A DNA stretch of 64,000 nt from CBDFGQ01 sp965247295 (GCA_965247295.1 CBDFGQ010000007.1:62001-126000), one strand, 5' to 3'. Counted from the first letter of the stretch, positions 8,177 through 17,021 are shown. Translations and numbers: made by a program. The notes: generated by a model not told the origin, from the sequence alone.

Positions 8177-9499
8177 ATGGCCAATCCTCTCGTAGCAATC
8201 GTCGGGCGGCCCAATGTGGGCAAGTCCACGCTGTTTAATCGTATTACCGGGAGCAGGGATGCCATTGTCTCCGACGTTCCTGGGACCACCCGGGACCGCC
8301 TGCTGGCCGAGACGGGCTGGGACGGCCGGCGTTTCACCTTGGTGGACATGGGGGGCCTGGAGCCCCGTCCCCAGGACTACCTGCGTCAGAAGGTCAGGGC
8401 CCAGGTGGAGCTCGCCATCTCGGAGGCCGACGTCATCATCTTTCTGATGGACGTTGTGGATGGGCTCACCCCAATAGACGAAGAGATAGTGGAGATGCTA
8501 CGACGTAACGAAAAGCAGCTGGTCCTGGCGGTCAACAAGGTGGACAACGAGAGAAGAGGGGCGTCGACGGTGGAGTTTTATCGGCTTGGGTTTGGGGAGC
8601 CCTATGCCGTAAGTGCCTACCACAACCTGGGGATATACGACCTCATGGATAGGGTCGTCTCTCTCCTGCCACATCCGTCGGAGGAAGTCGAGGGCGTGGG
8701 TGAGGGCGGTATCAGGCTGGCTATAGTCGGCAGGACCAACGTCGGCAAGTCTATGCTCATGAACGCCATTCTTGGACAGGAACGGTCCATTGTGACCGAG
8801 GTCCCCGGTACCACCAGGGATGCCCTGAATACTGAGTTTGTCTATGACGGCCGATCCGTTACCCTGGTAGATACGGCTGGTATCCGTCGCCCTGGCAGGG
8901 TGGAAAAGGGCATCGAGTACTACAGCGTGCTCAGGGCGGTGAGGGCCGTGCAAAGGTGTGACATAGCTCTACTGGTGCTGGATGCCACCCAGCTGGCCCC
9001 CGCACAGGATGCCCACATATCCGGCCACGCCTGGGACAGCTACAAAGGACTCATCGGGGTGGTAAACAAGTGGGACCTGGTGCCCAGGGTAGACGGTATC
9101 GAAAAAGAGCGCGCCATCCAGGCCGTCCGTGAGCGCCTGCACTTCATGCCCTACGTGCCCATATGCTTCACCTCTGCCCTGCTGGAGCAGGGAATCCAGG
9201 ACTTGATGGCCCTCGCCTTTACCGTCCACCAGGAGAGGCTGACTCAGGTCTCCCCGGGTCGGCTGAATTACGTATTAAATGACGCCCTGGCAGACCACAT
9301 GCCGCCTGTCCGTGGCGGGAGGCGGCCCAAGATCAAGCAGGTGAGGCAGGTCGGTGTCAATCCGCCGACCTTTGTCTTTTCCTCCAGCAATCCGGAACTG
9401 GTCCACTTCTCCTATGAGCGTTTCCTGGAGAATCGGCTCAGATCGGCCTTTGGCTTTACGCATACCCACCTGAGGCTGGTGTTCCGGGAAAGGTTTTAA
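8177..9499 (+). CDS. der: Ribosome-assembly GTPase Der (EngA)
   Basis: The 440-residue protein has two tandem G domains, the hallmark of Der. The first has GRPNVGKSTLFN, DVPGTTRDR and NKVD; the second has GRTNVGKSMLMN, DTAGIRRPG and NKWD. A C-terminal KH-like domain follows (about 350-440). Der is needed for maturation of the 50S ribosomal subunit. It sits between argF and plsY with short spacers, in an apparent operon. Confidence 0.97.
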   Translation: MANPLVAIVGRPNVGKSTLFNRITGSRDAIVSDVPGTTRDRLLAETGWDGRRFTLVDMGGLEPRPQDYLRQKVRAQVELAISEADVIIFLMDVVDGLTPIDEEIVEMLRRNEKQLVLAVNKVDNERRGASTVEFYRLGFGEPYAVSAYHNLGIYDLMDRVVSLLPHPSEEVEGVGEGGIRLAIVGRTNVGKSMLMNAILGQERSIVTEVPGTTRDALNTEFVYDGRSVTLVDTAGIRRPGRVEKGIEYYSVLRAVRAVQRCDIALLVLDATQLAPAQDAHISGHAWDSYKGLIGVVNKWDLVPRVDGIEKERAIQAVRERLHFMPYVPICFTSALLEQGIQDLMALAFTVHQERLTQVSPGRLNYVLNDALADHMPPVRGGRRPKIKQVRQVGVNPPTFVFSSSNPELVHFSYERFLENRLRSAFGFTHTHLRLVFRERF

Positions 9500-9509
9500 G
9501 GGGACACCC

Positions 9510-10241
9510 ATGGTAGCCCTCAGCCTTCTACTCGTGCCGGTGCTGGCAGTATACGTGTTGGTGTTACTGCTTACTCTGGACGTGGACCAGTCCTATACCA
9601 GGTACGCCCTGGTCCTCCCGGTTGCCTACGTCCTTGGTTCCATCCCCTGGGGCTTCTTAATAACCCTGATGGTCAAGGGGATGGACATACGGGAGTACGG
9701 CAGCGGGAAAACAGGAACGTCCAACGTCCTGAGGAGCGCCGGTGGCCCTTATGCCGCCATGACACTGGCCCTTGACTTGAGCAAGGGGCTGTTGGCCGTG
9801 TTTCTGGCGCGGGCAGCTGTAGATACGGCGCCGGCGGAGGTAGGCGCAGGGCTGCTGGCCCTGGCAGGGCATAACTGGCCGGTCTTCCTGGGATTTAGAG
9901 GAGGCAGGGGCATAGCCACCGGAGTGGGTGGGCTGCTGGTCATGGCGCAGATCCCCGGGGCTATCGCGTTCGCCGTGTTCGCGCCAGTCACCTTACTCAG
10001 CCGGTACCTCTCTCTCGGCTCCATAGTCGCGGTAATGGCGGCCTTCCTCTCCATGCTGGCGATGGTCCTGCTGGACCGTACGTCGAGCACGTATCTGTAC
10101 TATACGGGGGTCGGCGGGGCCATAATCATCTGGCAACACAGGGATAATATTCGTCGCCTCCTTCAGGGTACGGAACGCAGGCTTGGGCAGCCCGCCGAGC
10201 GCCTTGGCCAGGCTCCAGGCTCCGGCATAGGCCCGGGGTAA
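9510..10241 (+). CDS. plsY: Acyl-phosphate:glycerol-3-phosphate acyltransferase PlsY
   Basis: A 243-residue integral membrane protein with the three PlsY motifs: GSIPWGFLI, YGSGKTGTSNVLR and GHNWPVFLGFRGGRG. It transfers an acyl group from acyl-phosphate to glycerol 3-phosphate, the first step of phosphatidic acid synthesis. The N-terminus carries an extra membrane segment (MVALSLLLVPVLAVYVL). It begins 10 bases after der and is followed 5 bases later by gpsA, which makes its substrate, so the two are probably co-expressed. Confidence 0.95.
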   Translation: MVALSLLLVPVLAVYVLVLLLTLDVDQSYTRYALVLPVAYVLGSIPWGFLITLMVKGMDIREYGSGKTGTSNVLRSAGGPYAAMTLALDLSKGLLAVFLARAAVDTAPAEVGAGLLALAGHNWPVFLGFRGGRGIATGVGGLLVMAQIPGAIAFAVFAPVTLLSRYLSLGSIVAVMAAFLSMLAMVLLDRTSSTYLYYTGVGGAIIIWQHRDNIRRLLQGTERRLGQPAERLGQAPGSGIGPG

Positions 10242-10246
10242 CGAGC

Positions 10247-11260
10247 TTGGAAAAGGTTGCCGTAATAGGTACCACCACGTGGGGTACTACCCTCGCCATA
10301 ATCCTGGGGAGGAAGGACATCCCTGTAGCCCTGCTGGCCCGCACGCCCGAGGAGGCCAGCGAGCTCCGGGCGAGAAGGCAGAACGCTCGGTTCCTCCCCG
10401 GTGTTGAACTCCCCTCCCCTTTGACGGTGTCTCACCAGCCCCGCGAAGCCCTTGAGGGAGCCGGTATGGTAATTCTGGCGGTGCCCTCGGGGAGCTTTCG
10501 TGAAAACGTGCGGGTGATTCGAGGAACTATCGAGGGCTCAACAACCGTGCTGAGCGCCTCCAAAGGCCTGGAAATCGGCACGGGGAAGCGTATGAGCGAG
10601 GTCCTGGAGGACGAGCTTCCGGGCCATCTTCACTCCAGGGTGTGCGTGCTTTCCGGCCCCAATCTGGCCCTGGAAATAGTCGAGGGAAAGCCGACAAGCA
10701 CCGTGGTAGCATCGTCGGAGCCTTCCGTCGCCACAGAGGCCCAGGAGGTGTTGATGTCCTCCTCCTTTCGGGTATATACGAACCAAGATGTCATAGGGGT
10801 GGAGCTGGGGGGCGCATTGAAGAACATCATCGCCCTGGGCGCCGGCATTTGTGATGGTCTACAATCCGGTGAAAATGGCAAGGCCGCCTTTATCACAAGG
10901 GGCCTGGCAGAAATAACGCGGGTGGGAATTGCGGCGGGCGCCAGCCCCATAACCTTCGCGGGGCTGGCCGGGCTGGGTGATCTGATGGCCACCTGCTCCA
11001 GTCCCCTTAGCCGCAACCGTTTCGTGGGCGAGCAGCTGGCCGCTGGGAGGTCTCTGAAGGAAGTGCTGGGTGCCATGAAGAACGTGGCCGAGGGGGTCTC
11101 GACCACCGTGGCGGCGCTGAAGATGGCCGAGGTCCTCGGAGTGGAGATGCCCATTGCCAGCGCCACCCACCAGGTTCTCTTCGAGGGGCTGGACCCCAGG
11201 CAGGCGGTCGCGGAGCTTATGGGGAGGCCGCCGAGGTCCGAATGGGAGGGCATAAGCTAG
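10247..11260 (+). CDS. gpsA: Glycerol-3-phosphate dehydrogenase [NAD(P)+]
   Basis: The 337-residue protein has the GpsA pattern throughout: LAVPSGSFRE, SGPNLALEI, and GGALKNIIALGAGICDGL with the catalytic lysine. It reduces dihydroxyacetone phosphate to glycerol 3-phosphate for PlsY, encoded just upstream. The start is TTG at 10247, since the Rossmann strand EKVAVIG begins at residue 2. The dinucleotide loop reads GTTTWGTTLA instead of the usual GxGxWGTALA, so the central glycine is a threonine. Confidence 0.94.
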   Translation: MEKVAVIGTTTWGTTLAIILGRKDIPVALLARTPEEASELRARRQNARFLPGVELPSPLTVSHQPREALEGAGMVILAVPSGSFRENVRVIRGTIEGSTTVLSASKGLEIGTGKRMSEVLEDELPGHLHSRVCVLSGPNLALEIVEGKPTSTVVASSEPSVATEAQEVLMSSSFRVYTNQDVIGVELGGALKNIIALGAGICDGLQSGENGKAAFITRGLAEITRVGIAAGASPITFAGLAGLGDLMATCSSPLSRNRFVGEQLAAGRSLKEVLGAMKNVAEGVSTTVAALKMAEVLGVEMPIASATHQVLFEGLDPRQAVAELMGRPPRSEWEGIS

Positions 11261-11263
11261 ACA

Positions 11264-11852
11264 GTGCCCGCATTCGAGACGCTTGCTGTTTTCGGTACGT
11301 CGTTTCTGGTGGGCCTCTCCGGGGCATTGATCCCGGGTCCTCTTCTGGCCCTTGACATAACTGAGTCGACCCGGCGCGGCTTCTGGGCGGGGCCGTACCT
11401 AGCCACCGGCCACTCGCTCCTGGAGCTGCTTGTGGTCATCCTCCTCACCGTAGGGGTCCTGCAGGTTGTGGAGGAGGAACCCGTTTTCACCGTGATTGCC
11501 CTTTTGGGTGGTCTGATCCTGCTGAGGATGGGTTGGGGTATGGTCTGGCGCCCCCCGCGGCTGTTGCCTTCTGGCCTGGGAGGTACCCTCCGGGACGTCC
11601 TATCCTGGGAGGGGTAGTGCTGAGCATCACCAACCCTTATGGAGCCTGTGGTGGCTTACGGTAGGGGCCGCCGTCTATCTGGGGCACATCCTATCGGACT
11701 ACTCCTGGTTCAGCCTGGTCTCTCTAGCCGTGGCCTCTGGAAAAAGGCTCATGAGCCAGGCCCTCTATAGAGGCATCGTCGTCTTCTGTGGCCTGTTCCT
11801 GTGGGTCATGGCGGCGGTTTTTGTGTTCGCGGGCCTGAGGCGGGTACTCTAG
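11264..11852 (+). pseudogene. LysE/RhtB-family amino-acid exporter, two frameshifts
   Basis: A GTG at 11264, four bases after gpsA, opens a frame with the LysE start pattern (FLVGLSGALIPGPLLAL) and three membrane segments, but it stops at 11615-11617. The family similarity continues in the next frame as VVLSITNPY (about 11614-11639) and then in the third frame as WSLWWLTVGAAVYLGHI to a TAG at 11850-11852. Two single-base deletions, near 11600 and 11639, explain this. Reconstructed length is about 196 residues, normal for the family. Either real decay of an exporter gene or sequence error. Confidence 0.75.
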
Positions 11853-12606
11853 CCGCCCAGGACATTTTGCGATTTGCGGGTCAGGTTTCCAGTACCAAAT
11901 TCTTCACTTTCTTCATCAAGAGATCTAGATCCTCCTACGGTGTGATAGCCTACATGGATATGTAACTTTGCAGAGCACATCTTAATTTTGGTATGCCACT
12001 CATTTTCAGGCTTTTGGTTTATGTGGAGCCCGATAAGCAATCGTTGTCCCGGCATTATTACTGCGTTTTGTGGCAATTGGCGCTCCCCGGCCGGATACTT
12101 GTCGTCGAGCTCGTAATAGGTACAGTCTGGGCGTCCTATGTTCATCGACCACGGCTGTTGTCCAGCATTGCCATCAGTTGACGGGACTTCAGTAGCTCGT
12201 AGACAGAACCCTTCTATAACAATGGGTACCGCACTATAGTTAATAAGCCCGACTTCCCAGGCAAGGTACTTTCTGACTTCAACTACCACCACGGAGAGAT
12301 CTGTCTCGACTCTCGGCTTAGGCATTGGTTGGTACGCAAATAGCGTTGGGTGGTAAAGTAGCTCCATCTGTTGCTGCTGTATCTGGGTTTGCTGCCCCTG
12401 TATCTGGGTTTGCTGCGACTGAGTACGCCAAGAGAGAAGGCGAACACTGCCAAGGCCAAGCCTGTTAACCCCGTTCCTATGGCCTGCCAACTCGGGGCGG
12501 TCCAGTTCCAGAACAGATATGTCCCTTGGCCGAACTCTACTAACACGACCCAGAGGATCAATATTATTATTGCGATGCCAAGGGCTATAGCCTTATAGTT
12601 CCTCAT
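11849..12606 (-). pseudogene. Membrane-anchored hypothetical protein with Gln-rich coiled coil, frameshifted
   Basis: The frame starting at 12606 encodes two membrane helices (IALGIAIIILILWVVLV and IGTGLTGLALAVFAFSLG). Near 12425 the sensible frame changes, and continues as a Q-rich stretch with two QQTQIQ units and then a soluble domain of about 150 residues ending at 11849. Joined, this is one protein of about 250 residues with two helices, a short coiled coil and a globular tail. I recognise no family. Its start overlaps the end of rsmE by 14 bases, and its stop shares the CTAG at 11849-11852 with the convergent lysE stop. Confidence 0.6.
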
Positions 12607-13351
12607 TCACGTTTCCAAGTTCGCCCGCCTCATACATGACCGCCGCCACGGCCACGATCCCCGCCGTTTCCGCCCGCAGGATGCGCCTGCCCAGGCTCAC
12701 GGAAACGGCTCCACAGGCGCGGGCACAGGACACCTCGCCTTCCTCGAAGCCGCCTTCCGGTCCGATGAAAATGTTGACTTCTGGGGGCCTGGTACCCTGC
12801 AATGCCTCCCGCAGGCCCGTGGCATTCTCTTGCTCCCAGGGTATCAGGGTCAGGGCCGGATCCCCGACCTCGCGGCAGGCCTCCTCGAAGCCCACTGGTT
12901 CTCGCACCGTGGGCAGCCGGCACCTACCCGATTGTTCGGCTGCTTCGGTAACGACCTTCTGCCAGCGGGGATAGCGCGTCCGGCCCCAGCCGTCACGCTT
13001 TTGCGGAATGGACCGCTGGCAAATAATGGGCACGAAGATATCCACGCCGAGCTCGGTACCCTTCTGGAGCACCCAGTCGAACTTCTGCCCTTTGAGAATT
13101 CCCTGATAAAGGGTTACCCTTACCGCCGGCTCGCCCGGCCCCTCCTCGGCGGACAGTATCGTTCCTTCCACCAGGTCCGTTCCCAGCCTGGTTAGGCGTA
13201 CTGTGTATTCCATGCCGGAGTTGTCCAGGAGCGTTACGACATCGCCCGGGGACATGCGTAGGACGCGGCCGATCTGGTGGGCTACATCTCCCTGCAGCCT
13301 GGCCTCCGGCCCCTGTATCCAGGTGGAGGGTACAAAGAACCTGTGCATCAT
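12593..13351 (-). CDS. rsmE: 16S rRNA (uracil(1498)-N3)-methyltransferase RsmE
   Basis: A 252-residue SPOUT-family methyltransferase. The N-terminal PUA-like part begins HRFFVP, and the C-terminal knot has IGPEGGFEEGEV and SLGRRILRAETAG, the SAM-binding motifs of RsmE. It methylates U1498 of 16S rRNA. It overlaps the end of prmA by 4 bases, a translational-coupling arrangement, and belongs to the hrcA-dnaJ-prmA-rsmE block found in many bacteria. Confidence 0.95.
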   Translation of the reverse strand: MMHRFFVPSTWIQGPEARLQGDVAHQIGRVLRMSPGDVVTLLDNSGMEYTVRLTRLGTDLVEGTILSAEEGPGEPAVRVTLYQGILKGQKFDWVLQKGTELGVDIFVPIICQRSIPQKRDGWGRTRYPRWQKVVTEAAEQSGRCRLPTVREPVGFEEACREVGDPALTLIPWEQENATGLREALQGTRPPEVNIFIGPEGGFEEGEVSCARACGAVSVSLGRRILRAETAGIVAVAAVMYEAGELGNVNEEL

Positions 13352-14208
13352 CGCTCTCTGGACATCAACAGAGCTGCCCAGTCTTCCACCTTGTATGACC
13401 GTATGTGGGAGAACCCCAGGTCTGCCAGGGCCCCGGCGAGCTCCTGTTGCTGTCCCTGTGTGAACCCCGATGCAACTAGCATGCTGCCGGGTTTTAGGGC
13501 CGTGATGAGGTGGTGGGCCGCTACACGGACGGCCTTGGCGCTTATGTTAGCCACGGCAAGGTCAACGGTACGCTCCGGGGCTAGCTGGTGGGGCAGACTA
13601 CCCCTCGCCAGGCGTATCACGGGGGCTAGTTTGCTGGCTCTGAAGTTCTTTCTGGCTGCCTTCACCGCCGTTGGGTCGGTGTCCAGGGAGAGTATCGAAG
13701 CTGCTCCCAGTCTCGCCGCCGCAATGGACAGAATGCCCGAGCCAGTACCCAGGTCCAGCACCTTCATGCCCGGCCGCACCAGTTCCTCCAGCGCCTCAAG
13801 GCACATCTGGGTCGTGGGGTGGTAGCCTGTGCCAAACGCCATGCCGGGGTCCAGCTCAATAACTATCTCGTTCGCCTTCGCCTCATAGTCGATCCAGGAG
13901 GGCTTTATCACCATCCTCTCTCCCACCCTCAGCAGGCTGAAATGGGCTTTCCAGGCATTCTCCCAGTCGGCCTGCTCCAGGTCCACTATCGTCATGTCTT
14001 CCCCGGGCTGAATGAGTCTGACCAGATTCACCCCCACGTGTACCCGGGCGAGCCTCCGCTTGGACGTATTAGGCAGGTACGTTCGCAGCAGTGCCAGGCC
14101 GTCGCCGGCGTTTTCCATGGAGAGGCCGTGACCGTACCTACCAAAGAGGTAGGAAATAGGCTCTACGTACTCCCAGGGCACCCTGATGGAGAGTTCCTGC
14201 CATATCAT
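13348..14208 (-). CDS. prmA: Ribosomal protein L11 methyltransferase
   Basis: About 286 residues. The C-terminal Rossmann methyltransferase has the SAM motif VLDLGTGSGILSIAAARLGA and the preceding MAFGTGYHPTTQMCLEAL, diagnostic of PrmA. It trimethylates ribosomal protein L11. I place the start at the ATG at 14208 (MIWQELSIRVP), which aligns with known PrmA N-termini; a GTG at 14241 would add 11 residues. Upstream of it lies a 164-base gap to dnaJ with no gene. The stop overlaps the rsmE start. Confidence 0.93.
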   Translation of the reverse strand: MIWQELSIRVPWEYVEPISYLFGRYGHGLSMENAGDGLALLRTYLPNTSKRRLARVHVGVNLVRLIQPGEDMTIVDLEQADWENAWKAHFSLLRVGERMVIKPSWIDYEAKANEIVIELDPGMAFGTGYHPTTQMCLEALEELVRPGMKVLDLGTGSGILSIAAARLGAASILSLDTDPTAVKAARKNFRASKLAPVIRLARGSLPHQLAPERTVDLAVANISAKAVRVAAHHLITALKPGSMLVASGFTQGQQQELAGALADLGFSHIRSYKVEDWAALLMSRER

Positions 14209-14372
14209 AGCGTGGTAAAAGCTCTGGGCGCCGCATAGCACTGGCCGTTCGTCTAGGTGGACCGCAGACGCCCGTCTAGGTTACGAAACCGGCATGCACC
14301 GGGTGGAGCAGGGAGATGGACTGTGATGGGCGACTTGATGGGATGCAGGAAGGCTGGATCGGGTTGGAGCGG

Positions 14373-15509
14373 TTAGCCGAGGGCGTCCTTGATCTTGCCG
14401 AACCAACCCTTTTCGCTGGAGGAATCGACGCCTTCCGTCTCCATGGTCTTGGCAAGCTCCTCGAGGAGTCTGCGTTGATTGGTGTCTAGGGAGACAGGGA
14501 TATGCAGTTTCACCGGGAATACCAGGTCGCCGCGGCGAGTTCCATTGAGGTGGGGCACGCCCTTGCCCTTTATACGGAATATCTCACCCGGTTGTGTCCC
14601 TGGGGGTATTCGAAGCACCTCGTCGTCGCCATTTAGGGTAGGCACCTTGATCTGGTCACCCAGGCTCGCTTGGGCGATGTCCAGTGGCAGCTCGAGGATG
14701 AGGTCGTCCCCCTTTCGGCGGAACAGCTTATGTTCTTTGACCGAGATATGAATGTAAAGGTTCCCGGCAGGACCGCCGTTGGTCCCCACGTCTCCTTCGC
14801 CGGTGAGGCGTATCTGCATTCCGTCCTCTACCCCGGCTGGAATGGTGACGGCTATCTTGCGGTTGCGCCGCTCGTTACCCACGCCGTGGCAGCTATTGCA
14901 GGGAGTACTGGTAATCGATCCCTTGCCCCTGCAGTTGGGGCAGGTGGTAACCTGGGTAAACTGTCCGAAGATGCTTCTCTGAGCGCGGCGCACTTGCCCC
15001 ATTCCCTGGCAGGTCGTGCACTTTGATGGGCTGGTGCCGGGTTCGCTCGCCGAGCCGTGGCACCGATGGCACCGCTCGATTCGCGTCACATCCACCTCAC
15101 GCTCGGTGCCGAAAACCCCTTCTTCAAAGGGTATGGTTATCCCGTGCTGAATGTCGCTGCCCCTTTGGGCAGCCCTCTGCTGAGTCCGGCCTCCGAGGTC
15201 ACCAAAAAATGAGTCGAAGATATCACCGAAGCCGCCGAATACGTCAAAGCCCTCGAAGTCCCGGGTGACGCCCCGTGTCCTGGCCCCGTCCACTCCCGCG
15301 TGCCCGAAACGGTCGTACTGTGTCCGCTGCTTGGCGTCTATGAGAACCTGGTAGGCCTCATTAACTTCCTTGAACTTTTCCTCGGCATCGGGGTTCTTGT
15401 TCCTGTCCGGGTGGTATTCCATGGCCTTCTTTCGGAAGGCCCGCCTTACGTCCTCCTCGGAGGACTGTCTGGGAACCCCCAGCACTTCATAGTAGTCTCT
15501 TTTAGCCAT
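14373..15509 (-). CDS. dnaJ: Chaperone DnaJ (Hsp40)
   Basis: A full-length 378-residue type I DnaJ: J domain at 1-70 with the HPD motif in EYHPDRNKNP, a G/F-rich stretch (VFGGFGDIFDSFFGD), four CxxCxGxG zinc motifs (CHRCHG, CTTCQGMG, CPNCRGKG, CNSCHGVG) and two C-terminal substrate domains. It stimulates DnaK ATPase and delivers unfolded clients. The dnaK and grpE genes normally next to it are absent here. A separate strong promoter lies between hrcA and dnaJ. RBS-like GAGGGTGAG precedes the ATG. Confidence 0.97.
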   Translation of the reverse strand: MAKRDYYEVLGVPRQSSEEDVRRAFRKKAMEYHPDRNKNPDAEEKFKEVNEAYQVLIDAKQRTQYDRFGHAGVDGARTRGVTRDFEGFDVFGGFGDIFDSFFGDLGGRTQQRAAQRGSDIQHGITIPFEEGVFGTEREVDVTRIERCHRCHGSASEPGTSPSKCTTCQGMGQVRRAQRSIFGQFTQVTTCPNCRGKGSITSTPCNSCHGVGNERRNRKIAVTIPAGVEDGMQIRLTGEGDVGTNGGPAGNLYIHISVKEHKLFRRKGDDLILELPLDIAQASLGDQIKVPTLNGDDEVLRIPPGTQPGEIFRIKGKGVPHLNGTRRGDLVFPVKLHIPVSLDTNQRRLLEELAKTMETEGVDSSSEKGWFGKIKDALG

Positions 15510-15544
15510 GGATACTCACCCTCGTCCGCGACATGCCAAACGCT

Positions 15545-15574
15545 ATTATAAAGCAGGTCGTGCGGGGTACTCAA
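15545..15574 (-). promoter_or_regulatory. Candidate dnaJ promoter
   Basis: Read on the minus strand: TTGAGT (15574-15569), an 18-base spacer, then a perfect TATAAT (15550-15545), about 35 bases before the dnaJ start. This allows dnaJ expression independent of hrcA. No CIRCE-like inverted repeat is seen around it. Confidence 0.6.
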
Positions 15575-15657
15575 GGTAAAGTAGCAGGACAACTCGCTGC
15601 GAGTCGATGGCCCAACCCCACTGCCTGATACATGGGGACCTGGGGGCCTCACGGCAG

Positions 15658-16698
15658 TTACGACCTGCCATGGACACCCATTATCAGTTCGCTCATCAAG
15701 GAAGACAGGAAACGTACGCCGCCGATGGCGCTGCCGTACTCCATGCGAGTGGGACCGATCACCCCGATGGTGCCCGATGCTTCCTGTGGGATGCCGTACT
15801 GGCTCACCACGACGCTGAACGGTCTCAGCGGTTCCGCCTGGTTCTCCCCGCCAATAAATACTCCCACGCCACCCTGATCCGGAGCCTCGGAGAGGATACT
15901 TCTCAGCAGCACCTTCTCTTCCAGAATTTCCACTACATCCTTGGCCCTACCCGTCTTCGCGAACTCCGGCTGGCCCAGGAGCAAACGTAGGCCATCGACG
16001 GAGTGTTCAAGCCGGGCCTCCGTCTCCATGTCCTTGAGGATGGAGGCCGTGCTGTCCAGGACCGTGTCCTCCAGATGGGTAAGCTCCCTTGGTATAGCCT
16101 TAATCTCGGAGTAAGTGTGCCCTCTTACGGTGTCGTTAAGCTTGTTGGCAACTTCCGTGAGCTCACTCTGGGAGATGGGCTCATCCAGCGGTAGCAGGTG
16201 TTGCCTCAGCCGGGCCTCTTGGAGGACTATAATCAGTAAGGCCAGGAACTCCTGTAAGTAGACCAGTTGGATGTACTTAAGTCTGGAAGCGGGGGCACGG
16301 GGAAAGGTGACGATGACCATGTTGTCCGCCATTTGGGAAAGCGCCGTCGCGGCCAGGTTAATCCAGACTTCCACGTCCTTGTTGGCGTGCTGGAATTGGT
16401 ACCTTAGGTGCCGCTGTAGGTCCAGGGGCGGGTCGAGATCGTCTTCCAGGGACTCTACGTAGTACCTGTAGCCCTTGTCCGAAGGTACACCGCCGGCGGA
16501 GATGTGGGGACGTCGGATGTATCCCTCCTCCTCCAGGTCGGCCATCTCATTTCTTACGGTAGCTGCGCTAACCTTGAGTTGTGATCTGCGAGCGATATCC
16601 TCAGACGCTATTGGAGCCGCTGTGGTGATATACTCGCTCACGAGTGTTTTTAAAATGAAGCCGGTTCTAGTCCTGAGCATAGCCTCTCTAACACGCAT
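15658..16698 (-). CDS. hrcA: Heat-inducible transcription repressor HrcA
   Basis: A 346-residue HrcA. The N-terminal winged helix carries the family signature SAATVRNEMADLEEEGYI and PHISAGGVPSDKGYRYYV; a GAF-like dimerisation part follows, ending in IGVIGPTRMEYGSAIGGV. HrcA represses chaperone genes by binding CIRCE operators and depends on GroEL for folding. The second ATG at 16680 is a possible start, since an inverted repeat begins two bases upstream of the ATG at 16698. First gene of the hrcA-dnaJ block; grpE and dnaK are missing between them. Confidence 0.95.
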   Translation of the reverse strand: MRVREAMLRTRTGFILKTLVSEYITTAAPIASEDIARRSQLKVSAATVRNEMADLEEEGYIRRPHISAGGVPSDKGYRYYVESLEDDLDPPLDLQRHLRYQFQHANKDVEVWINLAATALSQMADNMVIVTFPRAPASRLKYIQLVYLQEFLALLIIVLQEARLRQHLLPLDEPISQSELTEVANKLNDTVRGHTYSEIKAIPRELTHLEDTVLDSTASILKDMETEARLEHSVDGLRLLLGQPEFAKTGRAKDVVEILEEKVLLRSILSEAPDQGGVGVFIGGENQAEPLRPFSVVVSQYGIPQEASGTIGVIGPTRMEYGSAIGGVRFLSSLMSELIMGVHGRS

Positions 16699-16699
16699 C

Positions 16700-16724
16700 A
16701 GGCATTCGCTAATTCGGAATGCCT
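16700..16724. promoter_or_regulatory. Divergent CIRCE-like operator upstream of hrcA
   Basis: A perfect inverted repeat, AGGCATTC-N9-GAATGCCT. The classical CIRCE is TTAGCACTC-N9-GAGTGCTAA. The 9-base spacer is identical and the inner GCAYTC/GARTGC core is kept, while the outer bases differ. It lies between the predicted hrcA promoter and the hrcA coding start, where a repressor would block transcription. Confidence 0.65.
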
Positions 16725-16744
16725 TTAGATTTAGGCGAATCTAA
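16725..16744. promoter_or_regulatory. Second inverted repeat, overlapping the hrcA -10 box
   Basis: TTAGATT-N6-AATCTAA is a perfect 7-base inverted repeat directly adjoining the CIRCE-like site. Its right arm covers the -10 box of the predicted hrcA promoter. It could be an additional operator for HrcA or another regulator. Confidence 0.45.
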
Positions 16745-16766
16745 CATGAAGCTTGGACCCTGTCAA
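16738..16766 (-). promoter_or_regulatory. Candidate hrcA promoter
   Basis: On the minus strand: perfect TTGACA (16766-16761), a 17-base spacer, then TAGATT (16743-16738, 4/6 or better to TATAAT). Two inverted repeats lie on and just downstream of the -10 box, in line with autorepression. Confidence 0.6.
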
Positions 16767-16768
16767 GG

Positions 16769-16798
16769 TTGACTGAAGTTCTATAGTCCCATTATACT
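16769..16798 (+). promoter_or_regulatory. Candidate divergent promoter for the MBL-fold gene
   Basis: TTGACT (16769-16774), an 18-base spacer, TATACT (16793-16798). It would read away from hrcA and leave a leader of over 200 bases before the gene at 17022. The rest of the 16699-17021 gap holds only the hrcA control region and no gene I can support. Confidence 0.45.
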
Positions 16799-17021
16799 CT
16801 GCCGTGGTCTCCTGTCCTAGCCGCAATGGGGAGGGGTATTGCTGGTACCGGCAAGGTCGGTTCGTCTGGTGGACGCCGTATTTCCCCGTGGGTGGGTTGG
16901 AACCGAACATTATCCCTTGGCCTCTACCCGATCATCCCTGAAGACATGGTGAACTTTTACATCGCCTCGCTGACTCTGCCCTCCGCCTGGGCGATCGTCA
17001 ATCTGCATAGGAGGTAACTTC

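Noticed and set aside
16826..17017. 63-codon plus-strand frame before the MBL-fold gene
   Set aside because: No ribosome-binding site of its own, unlikely composition, and lies in the probable leader.
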